DNA of 21,164 bases, taken from contig CAYRIF010000022.1 of the NCBI GenBank assembly GCA_964424205.1, positions 1 to 21,164 of the forward strand, in the 5' to 3' direction. The position numbers and the translations under genes are program-made. Positions 12,940 to 20,991 of this stretch are shown here, piece by piece (positions within the stretch are counted from its first letter, which is position 1; each line of letters starts with the position of its first letter). The stretch is from CAYRIF01 sp964424205 (GTDB lineage Bacteria > Bacteroidota > Bacteroidia > Cytophagales > Cyclobacteriaceae). Below the pieces are notes generated by a model. It had not been told where the DNA came from. It made no database searches and saw nothing but the letters and a program-made list of their open reading frames with translations.

Positions 12940-14154
12940 CTACTCCTCCGTCACTGCATCTTCATCGCTCTCTCCCATATTAAATAAGAGACTAAAGCGC
13001 AGTGTTTCTGCCAATGGATGGTTTCTAGTCTGTGGTATCAAGTATGCCACATCTATTCCAAATCGCTGGTATTTGAAGCCTGCTCCCATAGAAATGTATT
13101 TTCTATCCCCTTTATCCGCATTTTCCAAAAAGTATCCTGCGCGGACTGCAAAAATCTTGTTGTACCAATATTCTAAACCAATGTTAAGCGTAAATTCTTT
13201 AAGCTCTTCGCTAAATCCATCAGGTGCATCACCAAATGAACCGAAAATAGCACTTAGATATGGTCGCTTTGGATTTTTTCCCTTGGCAATTGGCCCACTA
13301 TTTCCACTCACGTAAATCGGTGGCGTTGGCACCATCAATTTGTTCACATCCACCGCAAGGGTAATCGTATTATAGGGGTCAAGACTTGTGGTCAATGAGG
13401 TTCCTAACCTTAGATTGGCAGGCAAAAAATCTTTATTATCACTACTATTATAGGTCACCTTATTTCCAATATTTGATATAACAGTAGCCAACCCTAACTT
13501 AGAAGGGTTTCCCCCAATGGTGATGTCTTTGATATAATATATTCCTAAATCAATGGCTAATGCATTTGCAGGTTTGGTATCAGTTGATTGTGGTAGAGCT
13601 ATGTTTCCTGCAATATTTGAATGAACATACTTCACATTAGCACCAAAACTTAAATTTTCTGAAAGCACTTGAGAATATGTTCCCCCAAATTCAAATTCTC
13701 GTGGACTAAACTGATCTGTTGGCGTACCAATATCATCCCTAAACTGTATGTCTCCTAAGTCAAAGTATTTTATTGCAATACCTACAACCTGCGTTTTTGA
13801 AAGTCTTTTATAACCCGTTAAATAGGAAATAGACATATCATTCACGATTTTGCTCAACCATGGCGTATATGACAAACTAAAGCCCATTTCACTATTTATG
13901 AAAGCTAATTTTGCAGGATTCCAATGCGCTGAATAGGGATCTGCTGAAGTTGCTGCCCCTACATCACCCATGGCACTGCCTCGCGCATCTGGCGATATTA
14001 ACATAAATGGGACTGCTGTAGTGATTACCCGCCTGTCCGTATCTTGTCCAGTGACAATGCCGATACCTCCTCCTCCATTTTGTCCCAAGACATTGCCTGT
14101 TACAAGCAAAGCAAGCAGGATGACTGCTCTAGAAATTAATTTTGTATATGTCAT
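12940..14154 (-). CDS. porV: Type IX secretion system outer-membrane protein PorV (LptO)
   Basis: This 404-residue outer-membrane beta-barrel protein of the PorV/PorQ family begins with a signal peptide (hydrophobic stretch in residues 10-22, probable cleavage after NVLG). Next comes the family block RRVITTAVPFMLISPDARG with SAMGDVGAATSADPYSAHWNPAKLAF. The rest is alternating strands ending with RFSLLF and a short acidic tail. PorV is the shuttle of the T9SS: it picks cargo up from the SprA translocon and hands it to the PorU sortase. The gene lies 28 bases downstream of porU on the same strand, so they form an operon, matching their functional pairing. No terminator fits in the 5 bases to the convergent rfbA. 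Confidence 0.93.
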   Translation of the reverse strand: MTYTKLISRAVILLALLVTGNVLGQNGGGGIGIVTGQDTDRRVITTAVPFMLISPDARGSAMGDVGAATSADPYSAHWNPAKLAFINSEMGFSLSYTPWLSKIVNDMSISYLTGYKRLSKTQVVGIAIKYFDLGDIQFRDDIGTPTDQFSPREFEFGGTYSQVLSENLSFGANVKYVHSNIAGNIALPQSTDTKPANALAIDLGIYYIKDITIGGNPSKLGLATVISNIGNKVTYNSSDNKDFLPANLRLGTSLTTSLDPYNTITLAVDVNKLMVPTPPIYVSGNSGPIAKGKNPKRPYLSAIFGSFGDAPDGFSEELKEFTLNIGLEYWYNKIFAVRAGYFLENADKGDRKYISMGAGFKYQRFGIDVAYLIPQTRNHPLAETLRFSLLFNMGESDEDAVTEE

Positions 14155-14182
14155 AAAAAAATAAATTAGTCTGCAAATATAA

Positions 14183-17100
14183 TTAATTAATGATTACTAG
14201 CTTTTGATATTGCTGGTTTTTTGTGCCATCACTTTTTGACGTTAGCACAATTTTATAAACGTAAATACCATCATATAATTGTGCACCACCTGCTCCGCTC
14301 CCATCCCAAACAATATTATTGATTACCGCTGGGCTATTTGAATAACTATAATTCAAAGTACTTACCCTTTCACCTTTCATAGAAAAAATTTCGATACTCA
14401 CCGTCAATTCCTCCCCTCCTTTGTTATGTTCTATGTGAAAAATTGTGCTTCCCCTTACCGGATTTGGGATATTATACACTTTCCCAAAAACAATCTCATC
14501 ATCTCCCGCCACCTCAAAATCAATACTTGCCTCACCCGAATTATTAAAAGTATCCCATGCCTTCAGCGTGATGGTGTGCTTCCCCTTTGACAAATTACTG
14601 ATTGGAAAAGCGAGCCATCCTTGCTGATAGCTGTCCAAGTTAGTTTGATAAAAATCATTCACCACAAAAGTTTTTTCTCCATCCAATATAGCGATAATAT
14701 CTTGTCCCAATCCATTGTCAGAGATATTAATACCATTTTCATCAAACAATTTTGCCAATAGCAATGTATTGCTTTGGACATAGCCACCTGCAATAAAAGT
14801 AGTATCCTCCATGTATAACTTAATTGTAGGCGCATTATTGTCTGGCGTTAAGTTTTTTGCAGTTCCCCCTATGATAAAATCCGTGTTGGCACCATTCCCA
14901 TCCTTCAAATTATTTCCATTTTGCGCATATAAGCTGATTTTTCCAGTTGCATACTGATAGGAGATGTTCTTAGGAACAACAAATGCTACATTAAAATCAC
15001 CGTCAGTCACAGTTGCCTTTCCTTTGAAAATTAAACTTTTCTGAACTTCATAACTATATTTTTTGCCTTTTCGCTCTACCGTTTCTTCTATACTTTTTTT
15101 ATCAAAAACAGTCACCGCTACAATTCCGTTGTAGTTTATTAGTTTGTTACTGTTTCCATCTTGCATCTGCCCTGTTAAAATAATCTTACCCAATGCTCGT
15201 AAAGTATCTACGCCATCTTCCACATTATGTCCATTAATCTGCGTGATTTTCACTTGCTCTTTTGGATAATTCAGGCGCATGGAAGGATCGCCTAGCAATG
15301 AAAAATTTCTATTATTTATCCCTATGATACTGCTATTTTTGGTTATCCTAACTACATCTCCTAGTCTTGGATATTCACCCCCTTCTTTCAAAAATACCGC
15401 CTTATAAAAATTTTTATTCAACACAATATTGCTGGATTGGTATACGGGGCGAGTCGTGGTTACCAAAGCAATTGCCCCTCCTTCGTTATTCAGCAGCATT
15501 TCCTCAGCCCCTGACCTCACATCAGGATCATCATACCTCCCAAATTCGCATGTTGCCGTTACAAACAGTGGCAACCTATCATAGTTTTTCAAACCCCTTA
15601 TCATTTCAATGTCTAATATGCCTTCATCTGCCAGCTTTAATTCGCCCCCATGCCCTGAATAGTTAAAAACTAATCCTCCCTTGTCTATCTCACGTGCCAA
15701 TGCCTCAATAAAAAGTGGTGCCTCCTCCGATCCCGGGGTGATTTCCTGCTCATATGACTCCAGGTACAATTTATTTACATTAAACAAATTATTATCCATT
15801 TCAATCTCATTTGCCAATTGTTCCGCATCCTTTAGGTGGATAAAATCCGTTTCGGTTTGTGAAATATCATCTGCCATCAAGTAAACTGTATTTTTCCAAT
15901 CGCCCAAAGTGCTTTCACTAGTTGCATAATGAATAATCTTATCCACCACAGTTTTTGCCTCCTTTTCTGTATTCACTGGCAGCCTACCTACTCCAATATT
16001 CAAGCTATCACTGTCTGCTGGAGATTCCTTCCACGCTCCTTCATCTTGGTCTAGAAAACCAAAATAGTCGTCGGACGAAAATGTACTCACCGGATTAAGC
16101 GAATTTCTTGCCTCATAAATGGGAATTCTATTCGTGTTATTTTCCTTAATATTTTTATAATCATAGGAACAATCCCCAAACAAAAGTAAATATTTTAGTT
16201 GGTCAGAATTCTGATCGTAGAGATGCTTTACAAAATCTCTGATGGCAGTAATGTCCTGCGCGCCCGAAGAAAACTCATTATATACCTCCTGTATGTCTAC
16301 TACTGTTGCCATCATGCCATCGTTGGATTCTCTGAAATCTGCCAAACGCTCTGCCTCGTTCCTAAAATCTTTGTGCGTTACAATAAGCATATTTGGCACT
16401 GCCAAAGCATGCAGGTTTTGGTTTTTTATTTTTGAAAAATATTCAGGGATTAAATAATTTGAATTGAATACAATAAACTCTTTTAGAGTACTCGTTTCTG
16501 CCCCAAATTTTGCTGTATTTAAATTTTCAAATTGCTGCTCTTTTGGGGAAAACCGATCTGTTATATCCCATATTTTTGTGCCTGCCAATACATTACTTAC
16601 TTCAAATGTACTGTTAGCGTTCTCCAAACTCTTCACTGACCTAAAAATCATCTGATCCCCTGAAAAAATTAAATTTCTTTTAACCGTCAAAAACAAATAA
16701 TCTAAATAACCTGCCGAGTTACTATTATTACTAGGTGTAAATGCTAGATTTACGGCAACCTCATTTAAACTAGAAAGGAGATTTGTATTGAAAGTAAAAA
16801 CCTTAGTATTATTACGCCCTTTGATTGCGTACTGACTATCATAACTTATCGGAAATGTTTGATTTCCAATTTCAGTACCATTAATTTTAGACGAAAATGC
16901 TGCGTTACTATCAAAGGAGCGATAACTCATGGTCGCAATTTCTAGCATTGCTTCGCTGCCTGCCTTGATATCGGCAATATTGAAAACAAAATCTTTGCTA
17001 GTATCCCTAAATTTTTCCCCAAACCATTTTCTTCCAGAGGCTAATGCGTTCCAACTGTCCTGCTCATAAGATTCGTAATAATCAAAATCACTTATTGTCG

Positions 17101-17614
17101 GAAATCCATGTCCCATATCTGCTTGCGGTTGAATTCTGATACCATCATCCTCGCCTATATTCAAAAAATAATAAGCCGTATCAGCATAAATATTATTTTC
17201 ATAGACAAACCGTTGATTTGCTTCATCATAAAAATAGTGATCTGAATCATGGGCGTAAAACAGGATAAAATCTCCCCCATCAAAATTACCATCGGCTTCA
17301 CCACTCACCAAAATTGCATTTTCTTGCAAATCATTTGGTCTTGCCTCGCTATTCCTTTGCGGCAACATGCCACCACCATTACCGAAGATTCTTAGTTTTT
17401 TAGGATTCAATGCATTGGTATTCACGCCAACTGAACTAAGCATGGCTGCATCAATTTTATATACACCTGTTTTGGTTACCCCAAATTTATACCACGCACC
17501 TTTTGAAAGCACTGAATTTTGTGCCATCGAAAGAAAGGGGAGCAACATTGCTACCACCAGTAATATGTTTTTCAGAATATATTTCACCTTTTGCAAAACT
17601 AGCTGCATGACCAT
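14183..17614 (-). CDS. porU: Type IX secretion system sortase PorU, gingipain-like C25 peptidase
   Basis: This 1143-residue surface protease of the C25 family removes the C-terminal signal domain from T9SS cargo and joins the cargo to anionic lipopolysaccharide in the known system. It has an N-terminal signal peptide (hydrophobic residues about 14-30, probable cleavage at SMAQ). The catalytic dyad is visible as H655 in NYSGHGGELKL and C689 in TATCEFGRYDD, the usual spacing. NLLLFGDCSYDYK-like and DDYFGFLDQDEG segments upstream are typical of the caspase-like fold. The end (NIPNPVRGSTIFHIEHNKGG through WDGSGAGGAQLYDGIYVYKI to KLVIIN) is a type A C-terminal domain. ATGs at 17612-17614 and 17606-17608 are both possible starts. 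It is followed by porV. Confidence 0.95.
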   Translation of the reverse strand: MVMQLVLQKVKYILKNILLVVAMLLPFLSMAQNSVLSKGAWYKFGVTKTGVYKIDAAMLSSVGVNTNALNPKKLRIFGNGGGMLPQRNSEARPNDLQENAILVSGEADGNFDGGDFILFYAHDSDHYFYDEANQRFVYENNIYADTAYYFLNIGEDDGIRIQPQADMGHGFPTISDFDYYESYEQDSWNALASGRKWFGEKFRDTSKDFVFNIADIKAGSEAMLEIATMSYRSFDSNAAFSSKINGTEIGNQTFPISYDSQYAIKGRNNTKVFTFNTNLLSSLNEVAVNLAFTPSNNSNSAGYLDYLFLTVKRNLIFSGDQMIFRSVKSLENANSTFEVSNVLAGTKIWDITDRFSPKEQQFENLNTAKFGAETSTLKEFIVFNSNYLIPEYFSKIKNQNLHALAVPNMLIVTHKDFRNEAERLADFRESNDGMMATVVDIQEVYNEFSSGAQDITAIRDFVKHLYDQNSDQLKYLLLFGDCSYDYKNIKENNTNRIPIYEARNSLNPVSTFSSDDYFGFLDQDEGAWKESPADSDSLNIGVGRLPVNTEKEAKTVVDKIIHYATSESTLGDWKNTVYLMADDISQTETDFIHLKDAEQLANEIEMDNNLFNVNKLYLESYEQEITPGSEEAPLFIEALAREIDKGGLVFNYSGHGGELKLADEGILDIEMIRGLKNYDRLPLFVTATCEFGRYDDPDVRSGAEEMLLNNEGGAIALVTTTRPVYQSSNIVLNKNFYKAVFLKEGGEYPRLGDVVRITKNSSIIGINNRNFSLLGDPSMRLNYPKEQVKITQINGHNVEDGVDTLRALGKIILTGQMQDGNSNKLINYNGIVAVTVFDKKSIEETVERKGKKYSYEVQKSLIFKGKATVTDGDFNVAFVVPKNISYQYATGKISLYAQNGNNLKDGNGANTDFIIGGTAKNLTPDNNAPTIKLYMEDTTFIAGGYVQSNTLLLAKLFDENGINISDNGLGQDIIAILDGEKTFVVNDFYQTNLDSYQQGWLAFPISNLSKGKHTITLKAWDTFNNSGEASIDFEVAGDDEIVFGKVYNIPNPVRGSTIFHIEHNKGGEELTVSIEIFSMKGERVSTLNYSYSNSPAVINNIVWDGSGAGGAQLYDGIYVYKIVLTSKSDGTKNQQYQKLVIIN

Positions 17615-17630
17615 TGAACGCTAAAACATT

Positions 17631-17658
17631 CAAAAATATTTAATCGTTCCTAGATTAA
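17631..17658 (-). promoter_or_regulatory. -7 element and inverted repeat upstream of porU
   Basis: On the minus strand TATTTTTG (17631-17638) fits TAnnTTTG and lies 16 bases before the first porU ATG. The -33 side is weak. Directly upstream, TTAATC (17640-17645) and GATTAA (17653-17658) form an inverted repeat with a 7-base centre, placed where a regulator of porUV could act. This is suggestive only. Confidence 0.4.
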
Positions 17659-17697
17659 TACTGAAATGTAAGGAAAAGTGACCTAATTATTGTCTTT

Positions 17698-18969
17698 TTA
17701 ATAAAAATGCGACCTCAAAATCGCAACAAAACCATATACATCGGCAAATGAATTGTAAAGCGGAACGGGTGCAATTCTCACCACATTGGGTTCACGCCAA
17801 TCTGCAATTACCCCTTGCTTTGTTAATTCCTCAAACAGTGCCTTGCCATTTTTATTGACCAATAGCGAAAGCTGGCAACCTCTTTCCTTAGGTGCAGAAG
17901 GCGTAATAATGTTCAACTCCTCCTCGGTCAGGTTTAAGTCATCCAGCAAGAACGCTAAATAGGAAGTCAACAATAGACTCTTCTCTCTCAACACATTCAT
18001 CCCCCCAGCTTTTTTGAAAATATCCAGGGAAGCCTGGTGTGTTGCTAGTGTGAGTACCGTTGCATTGCTGAGTTGCCAACCATCCACTCCATACATCGGT
18101 TTAAACCCTTTTTGCATTAAGAATCTGCTGCTTTCATCATGCCCCCACCAACCTGCAAAGCGCGGTAACGCAGAATTATTAGCATGTTTTTCATGCACAA
18201 ATGCACCTGCCACACCTCCAGGACTAGAATTCATATATTTATAGCTGCACCACACTGCAAAATCAACATCCCAATCATGCAACTTTAGTGGAACATTCCC
18301 CACAGCATGTGCCAAATCAAACCCCGCATAGGCACCAACTTCATGCGCCAATTTGGTAATAGCAGCCAAGTCAAAAAACTGCCCTGAATAATATTGCACA
18401 CCGCCCATCATCACAAGCGCTAGTTCGCTGCCATGTGCTTGGATAGCGGCTAGAATATCAGCAGTTTGCAACGTATGTTCTCCTTCTTTCGGAGCAAGTT
18501 CAACAATAGCTTCGTCAGGATTCAACCCATGAAATCGCACTTGTGTTTCTACCGCATATTGGTCGGAAGGGAATGCCCCTTTTTCCACCATAATTTTATA
18601 CCGCTCTTTTGTAGGGCGATAAAAAGACACCATCATCAGGTGCAAGTTGGAAGTCAAATTATTCATTGCCACCACTTCTGATTCCTTACCCCCAACAATC
18701 TCTGCCAAAATAGGCTTACTCAATTTATGATAATACATCCAAGGGTTTTTGCCCTCAAAGTGTCCTTCTACCCCAAGATTTTCCCAAGCAACAAGTTCCT
18801 GTTCTATATAGGTTCGTGCCGCTTTGGGCATTAGCCCTAGGGAATTGCCACAGAGGTAAATAGCGTCCCGACCATTCACCTTTGGAATGTGAAACAGGTC
18901 TCTGCAAGACTTTAGTGGGTCTTTGTTGTCTAGCTCTTTGGCGTAATCTTTTGTGTTTTTTTGGGTCAT
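17698..18969 (-). CDS. kynU: Kynureninase
   Basis: This PLP-dependent hydrolase cleaves kynurenine to anthranilate and alanine (or 3-hydroxykynurenine to 3-hydroxyanthranilate) in tryptophan breakdown and NAD synthesis from tryptophan. Supporting blocks are IYLCGNSLGLMPK, the substrate-contacting FEGKNPWMYYH, MNNLTSNLHLMMVSFYRP, EKGAFPSDQYA, AGFDLAHAVGN and CSYKYMNSSPGGVAGAFVH, whose Lys would bind PLP, followed by RFAGWWGH and GWQLSNA. I chose the ATG at 18967-18969 (MTQKNTKDYAKELDNKDPL), giving 423 residues. The frame stays open for 16 more codons to a GTG at 19015-19017, but that extension is not typical of the family. No other kyn genes are adjacent. Three ATGTGACT sites lie upstream. Confidence 0.95.
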   Translation of the reverse strand: MTQKNTKDYAKELDNKDPLKSCRDLFHIPKVNGRDAIYLCGNSLGLMPKAARTYIEQELVAWENLGVEGHFEGKNPWMYYHKLSKPILAEIVGGKESEVVAMNNLTSNLHLMMVSFYRPTKERYKIMVEKGAFPSDQYAVETQVRFHGLNPDEAIVELAPKEGEHTLQTADILAAIQAHGSELALVMMGGVQYYSGQFFDLAAITKLAHEVGAYAGFDLAHAVGNVPLKLHDWDVDFAVWCSYKYMNSSPGGVAGAFVHEKHANNSALPRFAGWWGHDESSRFLMQKGFKPMYGVDGWQLSNATVLTLATHQASLDIFKKAGGMNVLREKSLLLTSYLAFLLDDLNLTEEELNIITPSAPKERGCQLSLLVNKNGKALFEELTKQGVIADWREPNVVRIAPVPLYNSFADVYGFVAILRSHFY

Positions 18970-19011
18970 TTTAACGAGTTTAAATAACAATTCATTTTTA
19001 ATTAAACTTAC

Positions 19012-19087
19012 AGTCACATAAAAAAGTGTTAAATTTTGGCATCTGACAGCTTTTCATTTGCCTTAGTCACATTAGAGTCACATAAAA
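19012..19087. promoter_or_regulatory. Three direct repeats of AGTCACAT upstream of kynU
   Basis: AGTCACAT occurs at 19012-19019, 19065-19072 and 19076-19083, and the first and third continue identically as AGTCACATAAAA. The last two are 11 bases apart, about one helical turn. On the kynU strand they read ATGTGACT. They may be binding sites for a regulator of kynU. I found no TAnnTTTG element on that strand, which would fit a promoter that needs an activator. Confidence 0.35.
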
Positions 19088-19293
19088 CTATGCCCAAAAA
19101 GGAATATACTTTGCATGTTTTTTTGAATTACTTTCAGAATCATTATATTTAATTAATTCTGTTTCTGAAATATTTACTAATTTAATGGATTCATTTTTAT
19201 AATCTAACTAGTATTTTAAATTAAATATCAAAGCTACTATCAAGTCTTTCTTTAATTGGCTTGAGAAAATGAAGGACTAACCTCATGAAAGTT
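19088..19293. other. AT-rich intergenic stretch without a recognised feature
   Basis: These 206 bases lie between the repeats upstream of kynU and the promoter of the restriction-modification operon. They contain no open frame of note, no tRNA-like fold and no strong hairpin that I could find. Confidence 0.5.
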
Positions 19294-19323
19294 TTTGTTT
19301 TTAACAAAATATTTGCATATTTG
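19294..19323 (+). promoter_or_regulatory. Probable promoter of the restriction-modification operon
   Basis: TTTG (19294-19297), 18 bases and CATATTTG (19316-19323) match the phylum promoter with one mismatch in the -7 element. The predicted start near 19330 leaves about 35 bases before the ATG at 19365. The -7 element is embedded in a perfect inverted repeat (19307-19332). Confidence 0.45.
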
Positions 19324-19332
19324 CAAATATTT
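19307..19332. promoter_or_regulatory. Perfect 11-base inverted repeat over the promoter, candidate operator
   Basis: AAATATTTGCA (19307-19317) and TGCAAATATTT (19322-19332) are exact complements around TATT. The element covers the -7 region and predicted start of the DUF6471/methyltransferase operon, the position of an autoregulatory operator. ATATTTGC is also repeated in tandem at 19310-19317 and 19318-19325. Binding by the small protein encoded just downstream is inference. Confidence 0.5.
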
Positions 19333-19364
19333 AATCATATCTGCAATACAATAATTTCTAAATT

Positions 19365-19643
19365 ATGCCATCCTGGAACAATAAAGCCAAACGCTTATTA
19401 AAGTCCGAATTAGTACGCAGAGGAGTTTCCCATTCTGAATTGGCTAATATGTTAATCCAAGCAGGAATAGAAGAGACAAAATCAAGTATTGATAGTAAGA
19501 TATGCAGAGGCACATTCAGCGCATCATTTTTCATTCAATGTTTATCGGTAATAGGTTGTCAAAAAATTGAAATTAGTGATTATGAAGAAAAACTAACAAT
19601 TGCTGCTGAGCCCAAAGCCAATTACACTCTAAAAAATAATTAA
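19365..19643 (+). CDS. Small DUF6471-like protein, possible regulator of the restriction-modification operon
   Basis: The 92-residue protein WNNKAKRLLKSELVRRGVSH, SELANMLIQAGIEETKSSID, SKICRGTFSASFFIQCLSVI resembles the DUF6471 family, small proteins with a helix-turn-helix look. Residues about 20-62 give helix-turn-helix spacing (SHSELANMLIQAGIEET followed by KICRGTFSASFFIQCL). The last 20 residues are hydrophilic. The stop codon is one base before the methyltransferase ATG, so the two are co-translated. Position and size recall the controller (C) proteins of restriction-modification systems, and a perfect inverted repeat covers its promoter. The function is not established. The family name is my recognition of the pattern and the role is inferred. 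Confidence 0.75.
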   Translation: MPSWNNKAKRLLKSELVRRGVSHSELANMLIQAGIEETKSSIDSKICRGTFSASFFIQCLSVIGCQKIEISDYEEKLTIAAEPKANYTLKNN

Positions 19644-19644
19644 A

Positions 19645-20991
19645 ATGAAGAAGGTTAGATTTATAGACTTATTTGCTGGCCTTGGGGGCATTAGATTAGG
19701 TTTTGAAAGGTCATTCCAAAAGTTGGGATTTGAAACTGAATGTGTAATGACGTCAGAAATAAAACCATTCGCAGTAAAAACCTTGAAAGATAACTTTGAA
19801 CATACTTTTTTAGCTGGTGATTTATTTGGCATCAGAAATGAGTTTATTCCTGAGTTCGATTTCCTTTTGGGAGGATTTCCTTGTCAACCGTTTAGTACAG
19901 GTGGTAAAAGACAAGGGTTTGCAGATACAAGAGGCACTTTGTTCTTTGAGATTGAGAGAATCTTAAGAAGTAAAAAACCATATGGTTTTATTCTTGAAAA
20001 TGTTGAGGGTTTAGTAAAACATGATTTAGAAAACAAAAACGATGAAATTGGCAGTACATTAAAGACAATTCTCTACAAACTTGAACACGAATTAAATTAT
20101 AAGGTTTCTTGGAAAGTTTTAGATTCAATTGAGTTTGGTCTGCCACAATCTCGTAAAAGAATTTTTATTGTTGGAACAAAGAATGCACAACCAAACTTAG
20201 CCAATGAAGCCATGCAACCTAAGGCTTTAAAAGATATTTTAGAGGTTGGCCTTAAAACCATGCAAACTGAATTTACCAAAAAACTTCTAAGTCATTTTGA
20301 AATAGAGGATTTATATGGGAAATCTATAAAGGACAAAAGAGGAGGAAATAATAACATCCATAGTTGGGACATTGGTATTAAAGGAGAAGTTTCTGACGAG
20401 CAAATTATAGTGCTAAATAAGCTTTTTAAGGAAAGGCGAAAAAAGCATTGGGCAGATGAAATTGGCATTGATTGGATGGACGGTATGGCTTTGACTTTAG
20501 AGCAAGTAAGTACTTTTTACATAGCCGACAATTTGAAAGCCATGCTGGATGACTTAGTTACTAAAGGTTACTTAAGGTTTGAACATCCTAAAAAGCTAAT
20601 TCAAGAAGTTACAAAAAATGGAATTAAAAAATATCGAGACTACGACAAGACTAAGCCTAAAGGATACAATATAGTAACAGGAAAATTAAGTTTCGAAATT
20701 AATAAAATTCTTAACCCTAATGATATAGCCCCAACGCTAGTTGCTACTGACATTTCTCGTTTAGCAGTTGTAGATGGTGATGGATTAAGAAGGCTCACTA
20801 TTCGAGAAGGTTTAAGGCTTTTTGGCTATCCTGAATGGTATAAAATTCTTGTCAAGGAATCAGAAGCTTTTGATTTATTGGGAAATACGGTAGCAATTCC
20901 TGTAGTAGAACATGTAGCAAGTCAACTAGGAGAAATTTATAATAAAAACACCATTTATTCTACTGTCAAAGAAACTCCTGTATGCTCTTGA
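19645..20991 (+). CDS. DNA (cytosine-5-)-methyltransferase of a type II restriction-modification system
   Basis: The 448-residue enzyme transfers a methyl group from S-adenosylmethionine to C5 of cytosine in DNA. Motifs in order are I FIDLFAGLGGIRLGFE (6-21), IV GGFPCQPFS with the nucleophile C80, then GGKRQGFADTRGTLFFEIER, VI ENVEGL (118-123), VIII FGLPQSRKRIFIVG (164-177) with QxRxR, and IX-X REGLRLFGYPEWY and LLGNTVAIPVVEHVA near the end. The long stretch between VIII and IX (about residues 180-370), with NNIHSWDIGIKGEVSDEQ and ERRKKHWADEIGIDWMDGM, is the target-recognition region. The target cannot be read from it. Its last 37 bases overlap the end of a convergent gene that is probably the partner endonuclease. 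Confidence 0.95.
   Translation: MKKVRFIDLFAGLGGIRLGFERSFQKLGFETECVMTSEIKPFAVKTLKDNFEHTFLAGDLFGIRNEFIPEFDFLLGGFPCQPFSTGGKRQGFADTRGTLFFEIERILRSKKPYGFILENVEGLVKHDLENKNDEIGSTLKTILYKLEHELNYKVSWKVLDSIEFGLPQSRKRIFIVGTKNAQPNLANEAMQPKALKDILEVGLKTMQTEFTKKLLSHFEIEDLYGKSIKDKRGGNNNIHSWDIGIKGEVSDEQIIVLNKLFKERRKKHWADEIGIDWMDGMALTLEQVSTFYIADNLKAMLDDLVTKGYLRFEHPKKLIQEVTKNGIKKYRDYDKTKPKGYNIVTGKLSFEINKILNPNDIAPTLVATDISRLAVVDGDGLRRLTIREGLRLFGYPEWYKILVKESEAFDLLGNTVAIPVVEHVASQLGEIYNKNTIYSTVKETPVCS

Noticed and set aside
17698..19017. GTG start at 19015-19017 for kynU
   Set aside because: It adds 16 residues (TVSLIKNELLFKLVK and so on) not typical of kynureninases. The ATG at 18967-18969 gives the expected N-terminus.
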